NCBI GenBank assembly: GCA_037074615.1
Contig: CM073534.1
Location: forward strand, 8,428,861-8,492,860
DNA: 64,000 nt
Direction: 5' to 3'
Source of the DNA: Leucaena leucocephala
Taxonomy: Eukaryota > Streptophyta > Magnoliopsida > Fabales > Fabaceae
Shown here: positions 12,301-23,721 of the stretch, in pieces
Numbering within the stretch: position 1 is the stretch's first letter
Layout of the letters: each line of letters begins with the position of its first letter
Made by a program: the position numbers and the translations under genes
Notes under the pieces: model-generated
Told to the model about the DNA's origin: nothing
Seen by the model: the letters and a program-made list of their open reading frames with translations, nothing else
The model's database searches: none

Positions 12301-13450
12301 CCATAATATAAAGGTGGAGAAGAAATTAAAATAAATCAATTTAACCAACCATACGATAATACATACATATAAACAGACAGGGTAAACACAACTAAATTAA
12401 ATAATTAAACAAATATAATTACATTAATAAAAAAGGTAAAATAAGTGAATAAATTATAAATAACCAATCAATTCATTCCTAATTAAAAATTAATACTTTA
12501 AAAGGAAATATAATTAAATTGAAAGTAGAAAAAAGAACAAAAGTGAGGAGAACAAAATCAAAATTAATGAATTTAATTAACTATATAATAATACATTTGC
12601 ATAAACAAATAAAGAAAAGGCAAATAAATTAAATAATAAAATAAATGTAACGACATAAATAAAAAATGAATAAATGTATAAATAACCAATCAATCTATTC
12701 CAGATTAAAAACTAATAATTAAATAGGATATAAAATTAAATAAAGAAGTAAAAGGGTAAGATAAATTAATCAATTTAACCCCGGGGAGGAAGAGCAAAAA
12801 TCAAAATTAATTAATTTAACCAACTATAAAATAATATATATACACATCAACAAATAAGGTAAATATCAATAAATTGAATAAATCTAATTACATAAACAAA
12901 AAGGGTAAGATAAATGAATAATAAATAAAATTATAATTAATCAATCAATCCATACGTGATTAAAAAATAATAATTAAATAAAAAATAGAAATCAATTGAG
13001 AAGTAGAAAAAAGAACTCCAACATGAAGGGGAAGAAACCAAAATCAATTTAATCAACTATAAAATAAAGTATACACAAAAACAAATAGGGTAAATACAAG
13101 TAAATTAATTAAATATAATTACATAAAGAAAAGAGTTACACAAATTAATAAATTATAAATAATCAATCACACCCTGAATGATTAAAAACTAATAATTAAA
13201 TAGCAAATGTAATTAAGTGGAGAAGTGGATGAAACAACCACAACGACAAGAAGAAGAAACTTATTAGATGATTAACATGCAAATCATTCAATAAATTAGA
13301 TAACCAAACAAAAAGATGGAATGTAATTCAACCGAAAACAATAAGAATGGAATAATCTTGCATATTAACCCATTAAGAATATGACCAAACAATATATAGT
13401 TAATTAGTGATTGACTATTTAACCAACCAAGGTTTGATTAAACAATGTTC
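9400..13450 (+). repeat. Degenerate tandem array, ~210-bp period, about 17 units
   Basis: The anchor aaccaatcaatcca recurs at about 9545, 9751, 9961, 10391, 10643, 10861, 11263, 11432, 11658, 11818, 12024, 12224, 12463, 12684, 12939 and 13161. Most spacings are 160-255 bases, with two double steps; 3616 bases over about 17 units gives ~213. Within a unit the order is constant: aataattaaatag, gaattaaatcgagaagtagaag, aagaaccacaacgaggaggag, aatcaatttaacca, aaaataatacatacacataaac, aaatagggtaaatac, aaaaagagtaagataaatgaataaattataaataacc. Two longer unit variants (about 10030-10260 and 13255-13440) add a cttattagatgatta..atgcaaatcattcaataaa segment. It is non-coding. Confidence 0.85.
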
Positions 13451-14362
13451 GAGGAGATTGTTTTAGTCCATATAGTTATAATTTATCACTAACAATATAT
13501 AACCTAAGAAAGTTACCTTTCTAAGAAAGTGTGCAAAAAATATATTTTTTTACTTTATTAAAGAAAGAACTTGCATGACAACACCATTCATAGAGTTATA
13601 ATTTATCCGTACATAAATACAACCTAAGCAGCAGTTACTACTAAACCACAATCCACAATATCATAGCTAAGAACACACAAGAATTGGAAGGGTCGGAAGG
13701 GCCTCTATGAACATTTGAAAAAAAACAAAAGAAAATTAAATCCAAATGCTAAACCCAAATACTACTTTTTCCCATATATTTTTCAAAACTTAAATATTTC
13801 ATCCCACTTAAAATCCTAAAATAGGAATTCGAATAGAAAGGATTGATAAATTTTAGAAAGGTTGATAGTGACAATCAAAGTGAAAGGCGTTCAAGATATA
13901 GAACTTGAAAATAGAGTGCACAAATCACAAGCTAGAGAATAACCATGACTTTTCAAGACTTTAACAATCCAAGCAATTTCACTGTTGTCAACAATACAAG
14001 TTTCATGACAAATTCAGTTGACCAAAATGAATAATAATGAACAATCCCTCACAAAGGATAGGTGTATGTCTCTCAACTCTCAAATGTTGAAGGCAATGGG
14101 TTTCACTCAATTTCCACTTATCATAACCTCACTATTATATAGGCTTGTCTAGCTTCTAAGTCGCTACCTCTTATGCAACATGCAATGCACAAATCAAAAG
14201 GACTTTATTTAGGTTGTAATAGGGCTAACGTAAGAAAAGAAAGGGTATAAAGAAGAGGGAAAACAAATGAATACTATAGAAAATCCAAGAGCATCAATAA
14301 ACAAAATAGTGTAGAATGCATGCCCCACTAATGCCTTATTTATTCCAATAGTACAACATGAA
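13451..14362 (+). repeat. Single unit of the ~940-bp repeat family
   Basis: It carries the same ordered blocks as the 44-61 kb array: ttattaaagaaagaacttgc, ggcctctatgaacatttg, tactactttttcccatatat, aaaggcgttcaag, agagtgcacaaatcacaagc, gataggtgtatgtctctcaac, atgcaacatgcaatgcac and ccaagagcatcaataaa. It directly follows the ~210-bp array. Confidence 0.8.
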
Positions 14363-14369
14363 ATGCAAT

Positions 14370-14765
14370 AATCTCACAAGTTTCTCTTGCTTTTTCGTTT
14401 ACTTGTCTGTTTACTTGTCTATTTGTTCTTTTTCTTCTTATTTTTTTCTTTCCATTTTTTCTCTTGGGTTTTTGGACCATGCTTCACGTTTTCTTCATTT
14501 TTTTTGTTAATTTTCCTTGTTTTCATTCTTTTTCTTTTTTGCTCTTTCTTTTTAGTTTTCATCTTTTTTCTATTTTCTTTTGTTTCAACTATACACTCAA
14601 TTCCAATGCAAACCTTCCCATGACCTTAACAACCAATGGCACACGCATCAACCTTCCAAAACAAAATAAATGTTTAGGAACCTCTAAAATATCCTAACAA
14701 AGTGGGAAAATATTGAAATTTAATAAAACATAAAAAATGATAGGTACTAGAAAATGCCTACATGC
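14370..14765. other. Pyrimidine-rich tract and short flank
   Basis: 14375-14590 is almost pure T/C with scattered TTTTCTT runs, read in low-complexity frames that I do not take as coding. The CATGC at 14761-14765 is the left target site of the LTR that follows. Confidence 0.6.
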
Positions 14766-14854
14766 TGTAATGACCCTAGAAATTTCACAGATATAAAACT
14801 AATTAATAAGGTATATTTATTAGTTATCGTAGTGAAATCACAAGAGGAGTGGAG

Positions 14855-14907
14855 TAGCCGAGTGGTTGGGGACGCGGGCTCTGGCTTCAGGTATCGCATT
14901 CGACTTC
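14855..14907 (+). other. tRNA-like A-box/B-box pair inside LTR E1
   Basis: TAGCCGAGTGG (14855-14865) fits the Pol III A-box consensus TRGYNNARNNG as found in Leu/Ser tRNAs. CATTCGACTTC (14897-14907) matches 8 of 11 of GGTTCGANTCC. The spacing is ~31 bases. No acceptor stem can be formed, so it is not a tRNA gene. It could be a SINE head, a captured tRNA piece, or chance. Confidence 0.4.
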
Positions 14908-15445
14908 TAGCAGCTGTAAAAGTTGGGGTTTTATTTTTTTTAGCATGTGAAATTACCAAATTGCCCCTCTTACCTTTTCTGCCGAAACCGTACCCCTCCT
15001 TCCATTTCCTTTGATTTCAGCTGCGACACAGCAGGAGAGCCAGTGAGAGAGCAGAGACGAAAATGTCACGCCATGGGAAGCTACTGCCGTGTAACCAGAC
15101 TTTGCCTTACTTCTGTCAATTCCTCTGTGTGTTGTCGTGCCTGAGCTGTCACCTCATCTACAGTTTATGTGGTGCCTGATAAATAGAGCGAGAAGGGGAA
15201 AACAGAGGAGGGTCGAGGGAGGTTGAAGGAAGCAATCAACAGTCGATGTTGTTGAGACATATTACTGCTGGGTTCTGTCATATCCTAATTTTTCCCTATC
15301 CGTATAGTACTGATAGTGGAAAGAGGTTTGGAAAGGATTATGATAAAGAACAGAAGAAATGATAAAGGTTAGATGATCCTTTAAGAAAGAGAAGGACTAA
15401 AATGAAAAATAGAAAAGGTTAAAGGTAAAAAGTGAAAGTAGAAAC

Positions 15446-15565
15446 AAAAGTTAGGCCCTTAAGTGTAATTTTCAAAAGTTAAGGGACTTAAATGCAAATA
15501 GCTAAAAGTTCAGGGGCCAAAGTGCAATTATTCAAAAGTTCAGGGACCTAAATATAATTATGAAA
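15446..15565 (+). repeat. ~30-bp tandem repeat in the U3 of E2
   Basis: AAAAGTT-(a/c)aggg-(a/g)cc-taaatgcaat units start at about 15446, 15474, 15504 and 15534. The same repeat, more decayed, is in E3 at about 51430-51510. Such short U3 repeats often sit in LTR promoters. Confidence 0.6.
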
Positions 15566-16594
15566 AATTTGAGCCAAAATATGCCAAAAATGCCCAGAAT
15601 CAGATAAGACCCAAATTTTACCAGTAGATAGACAAAATTATTCTGGTCAGTTTAACGCAATACAGAATTTTGATTTGAGGTCCCGATTAATTGATATAAA
15701 TTTATGAAGTGAGAAGAGTTATTACACTATTTTTCAGACAGCAGAATCATATGAAACTTTATAGGAAATTCCTATATTTAATGTAAGAATTTATAAAATT
15801 GACAGAGTCAGAAAAGGAATCCTGTAGAAATCTTACGGTATTTTATAGTGAAATAAAATACCCGATAAATAGGATCGGGTGAGATTTATTGGGACTTGTG
15901 CCATAAAGGGAATGAGGCCAATGAGCTCATACCAAGGCCCAAATAGGGCCATAATGAGCCCAATAAAGTAGTGAAACAGTTATGTGGGCCAGAGTTCAGA
16001 GCAGTCTAAGAAAAAAGTGCGAAATTATGAAAATGCCCCTGGATGCCCATACTGTACTAGTTTTAGATGGAGGTAATTTTGGTCATTCTAGACAGGCCAA
16101 ATACATGGGACATAGTATAAATATGATTAGTTAGAGCCAATATATGCCCTGAGGCAGTGTAAAGAGGGGTGAAATGACAATTATACCCTTACGGTTAGTA
16201 CAGCGCAAGAAAAGACACCAAGGGTATTTTGGTCATTTTCTAAGCATGGATGGCAGATAAATATTCAGTATATCAAGTTCAATGATATGATAAGCATAGA
16301 CATTGATTTCCAGGACAAAATATATATCCTGGTATATTATAAAAAAATTAGGAACAAAAAACAGTCCGGTTGCTGTAAAACTGCTCTGATCAGTACCGGA
16401 TTGGATTGAAATTTTTCCAAAAGCTTCCTGGCATGGTAAGCACGCCACATACCCCCATGAGGTGTCCCTTGAGTTGTCCCATATGATGTCATAATTATTC
16501 TTTTTCTAAAAATTAAATCTAAGATTAAATGTGCGCTTTTAGATCAAATAGTAACCAAATCAATCTTGGCCATTCATTTTTCATGGATTTTGGC

Positions 16595-16602
16595 TATAAA
16601 TA
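16595..16602 (+). promoter_or_regulatory. TATA box of LTR E2
   Basis: TATAAATA is followed by CCCCCTCATTC. The equivalent in E3 is TATAAATA at 52521-52528, followed by CCCCCTATTC. It is conserved between two independent insertions. Confidence 0.6.
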
Positions 16603-19344
16603 CCCCCTCATTCTGCATCAAAATCGTGGCTTCATGGACCATTGGGGAAACTCTTGCAAAATGAAAACTCAAGCCAAGACAAAGAAGATTCAAGGTACCA
16701 AAGTTTAAGCAAGCTAGAGATTAAAGGTAAGATATCTTTCCTAGGTTATTTTCCTTTGATTTGGGAGCTTGAACTTAGGGTTTTCATAGGAGAAAAATTG
16801 AGTTTTCTCTAAAGGGAGGTGCTACCCAAAGACCTTAGATGAAAGGGGAAAGAAGAAATTAAAGTTAGAAACATATGATTGAAGCTTAAACAAGCTAGTT
16901 AAGAGATTGGTTGTTGAATCAAGTTGATATTCTTAACTTTGCCATGATGTGCCCTGTTCGGTATGCACTGTTCATGAGGGAAGGAAATTGAATTTCAATA
17001 ATTTAATGCTTCCATTGAATTTAGATGATGGTTTTGTGTAGGATTAGAAAGGTTTTGAACCTTGAAAGCATTGAAATTCCAAGATTGTAGTTTTTGAAAC
17101 CTATTCTATTACTGTTCACAAGCATGAACAGTGATTGAAATTTCATAATTTTGATGGTTCCAATGTCTTTAAAATGAAAAGTTGTGTGGGGTAAAGTGGA
17201 GAAACAAGTATGGGAAGCATTAGAATCAAAATGAGAATTTTTAAAAGAATTACATGCCTATGTTCAGTTATGTACAGCAGGCCATGAAGGAGCTAGAATT
17301 TCATGATTCTAAGCTCATAAATGAATTCAAAATATGAAATTGTGGAGGGTAAAGTCAAGAAATCAATTGATTCAAAGACCAAATCCATTAGTTAAGATTA
17401 AGGAAAGTAAATTTGCTTAATGTTCAAGAGGGAGTTATGTTAGTTAAAGTAAGTTTAATGCTCAAGGAAATTAGATGGTAATGGATAAATGGTTATGTGA
17501 TGTTAGGGATTGGTTGGTATGCTCCAAAAGAGGCAGCCACATGTCCAAGATACGTGAGAAGAAAGAAGCAAGATAAAGTGAAAGAAAGTCAAGTCTATAA
17601 GGTAGTGAACTTACCTCTTTATGTGCTTGATGTGGTATGCTTATGTGTTGACATGTATGTGCTATTTGAATAATGTTGTGACATGATAAATGATGTTGAA
17701 TGTATTGTGAATAACATGTTTTCCATGGCCATGCACTTTATGTAAGAGTATATAGCATGATGGCATGTAACTAATTAAAGAAAGTTTAATGAAATTACAT
17801 ATCATGCATTAGCATCCATCTTGCATATTTAAGTGGTAATGTTTGTTACTGAGATTTCTTAGAATCTCACTCTCCCATAACCAACCAATTTAGGTCAAGC
17901 ATGATGGATAATGTATGCATGAAGAAGAGCTAAAGCATGGAAGAAGAAAAGTGAAGTATTTAAGATGTTAGCATATGCTATACACTTTCCATGTATGTCA
18001 AAGCCATGTAAAGCATCTATTTATGTGATGAGATTGTATGAAACAATTATTGTATGACCCCATGATGTATATGAATTCATACAAGACAAAAGAGATGATT
18101 CATGTATGCTAGAACAATTATTGAAAGTAAAAGAAAGGAAACTGAAATAGTAAAAACGTAGGTCCTGAAGCAGTTTTGTTGTGGCTTCAGTTTGACCTGG
18201 CAAATGAAGGAATTATTTCACGAAATTTTATGAGCATGTAGTACACATCCAGAGCTTTAAGTATGCATAGGTAGAACGTTTCATTTGGATGTGTATAACA
18301 GGAGAAATATATTTTCAAAGTAAGACCAGAATTTGTTTCCAGAGTTTTTGAACAAATGAACAATAAACTTCAACAAATAAACTGTATCAATTGGCTAATC
18401 ATTTGGTATGGAAATTATTTTTTCCTTAAAGTTTAAGATTTTATGTTCACGTAGCTTTTTGAACCACTTCATTTCGATTTTACTAGAATTAATTATGATT
18501 TTTTGAAGTTTGTTGTGTAATCTGGAATACCATATGAAGAGTAATTCGAGAAAGTGTAAAATTTCAGATTTGGCTAATGGACTTCCGAGGTCTTGTAAGT
18601 GGTTCTAAATGCTACTGAATGGTCCTTAAGACGTATGAAAGTAAGGATATTGTAGGTTCAGCCATCCTCATTGTCGTCGTGATGTTCATTTTCATTATTG
18701 TTGTCATTGCATTTCAAATGGAGTACTGTAGCAAATCCTTAAGCTCCGCCTCTTTCTTTCTGGTTGCCTGAGCTGGTGACGGCATTATTATTCATCTACT
18801 CACACATCCCCCACTGCTCTATTCTGTGACTGCGTCGCTAGGATGGTCGAGCTCAATGTGCCGGAGAAACTGATGAACGAGTAAGGAGAGGAGAAATTCC
18901 TAAGCTTGATCGATTCCTCCATTGCTTAAGTTGCTACTCTTTCTCTTGGCATCCACAGAGAACAATCAAAATAAGCAGATGGGTATTGAGCAGCTATAAC
19001 ATTAAAGGGAAAAGAGTTTCTATGAAGAGGTATTCCTGTAGCATTTTCCTCTCTGTTTGCGTTGTGATGAAAAACTGAAATGCATAGTTCAATTTGTTTC
19101 CCTTACCTTTCGGTCAAGTAGCGTCAATAACTCAAAGGGTTAAATTGCTTATTGAATATAAGGATTATTAAGTTGCGATGATGTTGTTAACGGATTACTG
19201 ACTGAGGTATGCTGTTTTGTGTAGTAAATCACCTCTTATCTATTCTGAGAACTGGCCGAGAAATAGAGACTTCTTGCTTAGTGTGTAGGTAATTTCATGG
19301 TTCTAGAAATAAGATGGAAGTTATGTTAAACTGAAAATATCTAT

Positions 19345-19376
19345 ATCTATACCTATATATATATATATATATATTC
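19345..19376. repeat. (TA)n microsatellite in LTR E1
   Basis: About 12 TA dinucleotides follow a tatctatacc stretch. Confidence 0.85.
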
Positions 19377-21030
19377 TGATGCATATGGGGGTCAGCTGCT
19401 GTGATTGTGCTAGGATAGTGATTATTGAAATAGGGACTCTCTGTTTTAATGGGTATTGGTATAATTGTCGATGCTTGTGTGTGAGTGTGAAACTAAACAG
19501 GAAAAATCTGAAGTTTTATGGAAGATTGCAAAACTAAACTTGTTATTTCAGGGAGATGCTATTCGGTCTTCATCTAAGTACTTTTAGATGGGTATCTAAA
19601 TTATGAAATAGTTATTAGTAATAGGTCGAATTATGCATTTTAAGATTGGAGCTGTACGGGACAATGTTTCTTTTAAAGACTTGGAGTTTTTGAAAATGTG
19701 AATAAAGCCTAGTGAAGGATGGAGGAGTGTGGGAGATAGTTAAAGTCTTTTACACACATATATGTACGTGTATGTTATTGAACTATTGGGGTTTAAAGAA
19801 CAAAATATAATAAGTTGTTTTAGAATAATGTTTAGAACAATAATGTAATTGAAGTTAATATGCTCAGGTTTAAAATAAAAAGAGATTATGTAGCAAAGTG
19901 GTTTGGGTTTGAGTTTTGATGATTAATAGTGAATATTATGCTGTTTATGATTATGTTAGAGTGATTTTAAACTGAAAAGTCATATATACATAGCTCTGAG
20001 GGGCCACTAAAGGATGATGAAATGGAATAGAGTTAGAAATCATGAGTGTGTACCTTTGTGCCCTGTTTGATCAGCCTAGATATATGATATATATATACAC
20101 ATATGTGCTTGAATCAGATTGTGTTGTGTGTGTCGTGGATTTGGTTATCATTTGGAGACAGAATGCAGGGTCGTTGCTATCAGGATATACATAGAGTTGT
20201 ATGACATTGGGGTTCATTGCCCGAGAATTTTATTATCGTGATGGAAGTTAAATGAGGCATAAGGCAATATGTGTTTTATGGGTACAAGATTGAGACTTCT
20301 CAAAATTAACTAATGGTTAGGGATTTTGCTAAATATAGATTTTGGTGAATGGTTATGATTGTTACAAAGATTGAATTTGTTTGAATTATGATTTTTGAAT
20401 GTTATCTTACAAAATGTTTTGTTTCGGGAAATTTAGGAAAATGAAGGGAGAATGATATTCTGAAGCTTATAGTAAGAGTAAGTTATAGTAGAGTATTATA
20501 GGTGAGTGAATAACATACCCTAAAATAATATTTTTAACAATAATTTGCTATTTGATATGTTCAACTTAAAAATGTAAATTTTTAACGTGATTTGTTAAAG
20601 GCATGGTTATGTGAATTCATGACTTTGATGAATATTGTTGGTTTTTCTTTTCAATTGTTTATAAAATGAATATGATTATGTATAAAAATAAGTGATGAAG
20701 TTTTAGAAAAAGACTTTGGCAAATATTATATTGAGTTTATTTTTTTCACGAAATATGCTTACAAGAATTTTATTATTTGAATAATTATCCCTATGAATTA
20801 AAGAAATCTTTTGATAAGTTATTTTAATGGTCATGCTGGGGTTTCATGATTATGAAATATTTTTAGCGAAAACTGTTATATTGGAAAGTGTTGTGATTAT
20901 TAAATATCAAATTGACCCCACGCATGTTGGAAAGCTTTTCAAAAATGACAAAATACATAATACTGGTTACTAACAGCAGTACTATTAGTCCTTAATGCAG
21001 CATGGTTAAACTCGAGCTCAATGGATATTC

Positions 21031-21250
21031 GTGAGTATCGTACTCGCATCGGTTATTTGTGAGATTTATTCTCGCGCCTGTTATTCGAGGGTCTTGTACC
21101 TGTGACTGTTTTCGTAGCTTCGAGCTACGCCGGATTGGTTAGTTATCCTTATGGACTGTGTCCTCTCCTGCGTTTGTGGCCTTGTGCTACGCTTAGTTAT
21201 TTACCCTCGTGGATTATGTGTCCACGCCTATTTTCCTGACTTTGAGCCGC
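21031..21250 (+). repeat. Run of short hairpins with varied stems in LTR E1
   Basis: Consecutive small stem-loops: gtGAGT-atcgt-ACTCgc (21031-21047); gtGAGA-tttat-TCTCgc (21059-21075); GGGT-cttgt-ACCT (21089-21101); cGTAGCT-tcg-AGCTACg (21113-21129); GGAC-tgt-GTCC (21153-21163); GTGGC-cttgt-GCTAC (21176-21190); cGTGGA-ttatgtg-TCCACg (21208-21226); and a decayed GACT-ttg-AGCC near 21238-21248. Linkers share a (g)gttattt/gttagttat theme. Stem sequences differ while pairing is kept. It lies ~660 bases before the LTR end, in the likely transcribed part. Confidence 0.7.
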
Positions 21251-21910
21251 GCAGATTAGTTAGTTACCTTCGTAGATTAGTTAGTTATCATTCTCCCTTC
21301 ATTTTCCTACCCATGTTTTTGTTCTGTTGAAATCTTACGGAAAAATAATTGTTTTAAATGGTTTTCCTGAAATAAAAATGTTTACCAAAATATTTGCATC
21401 GAATGTTATGATTTACATTTAAACATGTTGATGCATTGTTTATTTCCGCATTTTTAAATTATGTTTTTGAGACGTTATTCACAAGTAGATTATTTAGCTT
21501 CATATAGTGTAGTTGACCTTATTCTTCCAGCTGAGCAGTGAAGAACCTCACGTTCGATCTGATGCATTGATTTTGACAAATCTCCTTTTGGTGTAATTAT
21601 AATATATGAAATACTTGTATTATTTTGTTGAAAGGATAGATGCTCCACCTAGTCTATAGATGGGATTCTGGTCATTTTGGAAAATGTTGCAGATCATTTT
21701 GGAAATGTTGACAGTCTGTTGAAGGATTGTTGGGAGGCCGGTTATACAACGACGATCCAATCGAAATTCCTACAGAGGACTTGCCTTTTTGATTAAAATT
21801 GTAATATATCATTATTATTGTTTCCAACGTTTATTTAAGATTCTACACTTAAGGAATATGAATTTATTCATATTCTGTGCCGGTCATGGCTTAAATTTCA
21901 GGACGTGATA

Positions 21911-22064
21911 CATCCTATGAAAATTTGTTTCATAAATTTACTCACAACTTCTGTACCTTGTGATTTTTTGTAATTGTTCTTCCCTTAATCTACAAGCAGG
22001 GCAATACAATATGTTAGGTCACACATGATATCACCTTCCTTCTAGTAAACAATGAATACTCGAG
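21911..22064. other. Short unique flank between E1 and the split MITE
   Basis: About 150 bases with no gene. It should join to the flank ending at 14765 once E1 is removed. Confidence 0.5.
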
Positions 22065-22193
22065 GGGTCTGTTTGGATAAGCTTTTGAAAAATGGCTTAT
22101 GAAAAAAATGGCTTTTAGACGGCTTTTAGAAAAAGGCTTCTGGAGAAGAATTTATAGAAAAAAATAGTTCTGAATAAATGAGTGTTTGGATAG

Positions 22194-22477
22194 TATAAGA
22201 AATATTGGGAGTAAATGAGAGATCACGAAAATTAAATGAGAGAAATTATAGGAGATTAATCGGCTAATTACATTTGATTTATTACCTAATTTTATGCTTA
22301 ATTCTTTGTAGATCCAATGATATTTGGGAAACCATTATATGTATATGTGTATCTCATCATAGGAATATAATCACAGAAGAATTATTTACCTTCCTTGTTG
22401 TCTGACATAGGAATATACGTGTATCTCACATAGGAATATATTTATCTAGCATCATCACTGAAAAATGCCGTCTGACA
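22194..22477 (+). repeat. A1 5' LTR
   Basis: 284 bases, starting TATAAGAAATATTGGGAGTA and ending CGTCTGACA directly before the primer site. Confidence 0.9.
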
Positions 22478-22489
22478 TGGTATCAGAGC
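22478..22489 (+). promoter_or_regulatory. A1 primer-binding site (initiator Met-tRNA)
   Basis: TGGTATCAGAGC is complementary to the 3' end of plant initiator tRNA-Met and abuts the LTR, as in most plant copia elements. Confidence 0.9.
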
Positions 22490-22559
22490 GGGAGGAGAGA
22501 TATTCTATCATTGAGTCCACCGCTACCTTCCAACTAGACGGAGGTTCGCGAGTCAGCTT

Positions 22560-23645
22560 ACCCAAAGTAGTTGGACTTGAAAGGATCAACAATTATGATT
22601 GTACCAAATTGCCTCACCGGAGATAATTACAAAGAATAGAGTCAATTAATGCTTCTTACACTCGATAGAAGGGATAAACTTGATTTGCTCCACAATGACC
22701 AACCACCTACCGACGATAACGGTGTTCGCCATCAGTAGAAATCTGACAACTCTCTGGTAGCCTCTTGGCTTCTAAATTCAATGCTCCCAATTGTCAGGAA
22801 GAGTTTCATGTTTCTTTCTTCTATAAAGGCAATCTGGCTCACTGTAAAAGAAGCCTATGGGAGGAGACCCAATGCCTCCTTGTTGTTTGACCTATGTGCT
22901 CGTCTTTGAGGCATCAAATAGAGCCATTGACCTCTAAACTTGTACTATCTTGAAAAGAACTCGTGGCAAGAATTGGATATGCTTCAGTATCAGGGTATGG
23001 CATAACCCATACGACGTCGCTGAATATCGACAGTCTCTGGGAGAGGAACGTCTATTCGAGTTCTTGGTTGGCCTAGATTCCATCTATAGTGCCCGTGGTC
23101 GCCTCCTCAACCACTCTCCTCTTTTGTCAATCTCAGAAGCCTTTGCCCTTCTGTGAGATGAGGAGTCTCACTTTCAAGTAATGTTACCAACCACTGTCGC
23201 TCTTACCTTTGAAATGTCGTCGGCTCTTATTGTTCGGATGAATGACACCAAGAAGGAATGCCCCACTTGCGACCACTGTAGAAAGCAAGGCCACACGAAG
23301 GACCGGTGCTGGGATCTCCACGGCAAGCTGCCAGACTAAAGACCCCGATAGAGAAAACCCAGAGGTCACATGGCAGATACTCAAGGTACAGAGGAAATAG
23401 GCTCTATGACCGTTGGCCCAACATTACAAGGCGTCTCCTTTCTAGTAGGCTTGGGGTTGACAGGAACAAGCCCACTAAATAGCTCTTCTCACGTGGGCTT
23501 TGGTGTCGTAGGAGCAGGCCCAATGCATGGTTCTTCTCAAGTGGGCTCAGGTTCTGCAGGCCCAATCCATGGCTCCTCAACTCAAGACACATTAACACAC
23601 ATCCTTGAGCGCCTAATTGCCCTTGAAAATCAGTCTCATAAATAA
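22560..23645 (+). pseudogene. A1 gag (nucleocapsid) remnant
   Basis: Plus-strand frames match copia gag of the UBN2/retrotran-gag type: a LTGDNYKE..SQLMLLTLDRRDKLDLL block, a SFMFLSSIKAIWLTVKEAYG block, then LFEFLVGLDSIYSARG (about 23056-23103) and a CCHC zinc knuckle C-DH-C-RKQG-H-TKDR-C near 23268-23315, all four ligands present. A Ser/Gly-rich linker with repeated (M)HGSSQVGSG-type units (23370-23645) leads to the protease. Several in-frame stops and at least two frame changes break the frame. Confidence 0.8.
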
Positions 23646-23721
23646 CTTATTGCCAATGTAGTCCAAAAAGTTAACTTCTTTAAAGCCCTTGCTACCATTA
23701 GGGGTAAGAGCACAGGGTCTT

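Larger units (their letters stand above)
15276..18654 (+). mobile_element. E2: 3.38-kb gypsy-like solo LTR inserted in E1
   Basis: E2 begins TGTCATATCCTAATTTTTCC and ends GAAAGTAAGGATATTGTA. An exact 5-bp target-site duplication, GGTTC, flanks it (15271-15275 and 18655-18659). It is homologous through most of its length to E3 (51262-54432), which has the same start and a matching GAAAGTAAGGATGTGAGA end. There is no coding frame, and no primer site or polypurine tract bordering a second LTR. A TATA box with conserved context (ctataaatacccccT, 16594-16608) sits about 1.3 kb in, as expected for an LTR promoter, so roughly 2 kb would be R plus U5. I infer a solo LTR. Confidence 0.8.
14766..21910 (+). 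mobile_element. E1: gypsy-like solo LTR, interrupted by E2
   Basis: The element starts TGTAATGACCCTAGAAATTT and ends GTCATGGCTTAAATTTCAGG-ACGTGATA. These are the paired TGTAAYGACCC..GGWCGTGACA-type ends seen on long LTRs of plant Ty3/gypsy elements. CATGC (14761-14765) before it and CATCC (21911-21915) after it form a 4/5 target-site duplication. Removing E2 and one copy of its target site leaves about 3.76 kb with no pol frame, no primer-binding site and no second copy of the start. I infer a solo LTR left by recombination; LARD is the alternative. Inside lie a tRNA-like A/B-box pair (14855-14907), a TA microsatellite (19351-19374) and a run of short hairpins (21031-21250). Confidence 0.7.

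Noticed and set aside
9400..13450. CRISPR-like array
   Set aside because: Units are ~210 bp, degenerate along their whole length and without unique spacers between short identical repeats; the sequence is plant nuclear.
14387..14697. Phe/Leu-rich frames as membrane proteins
   Set aside because: They are translations of a T/C-rich low-complexity tract; overlapping frames all look alike.
14855..14930. A tRNA gene
   Set aside because: Only A- and B-box-like motifs are present. No acceptor stem, anticodon arm or terminator T-run in the right place.
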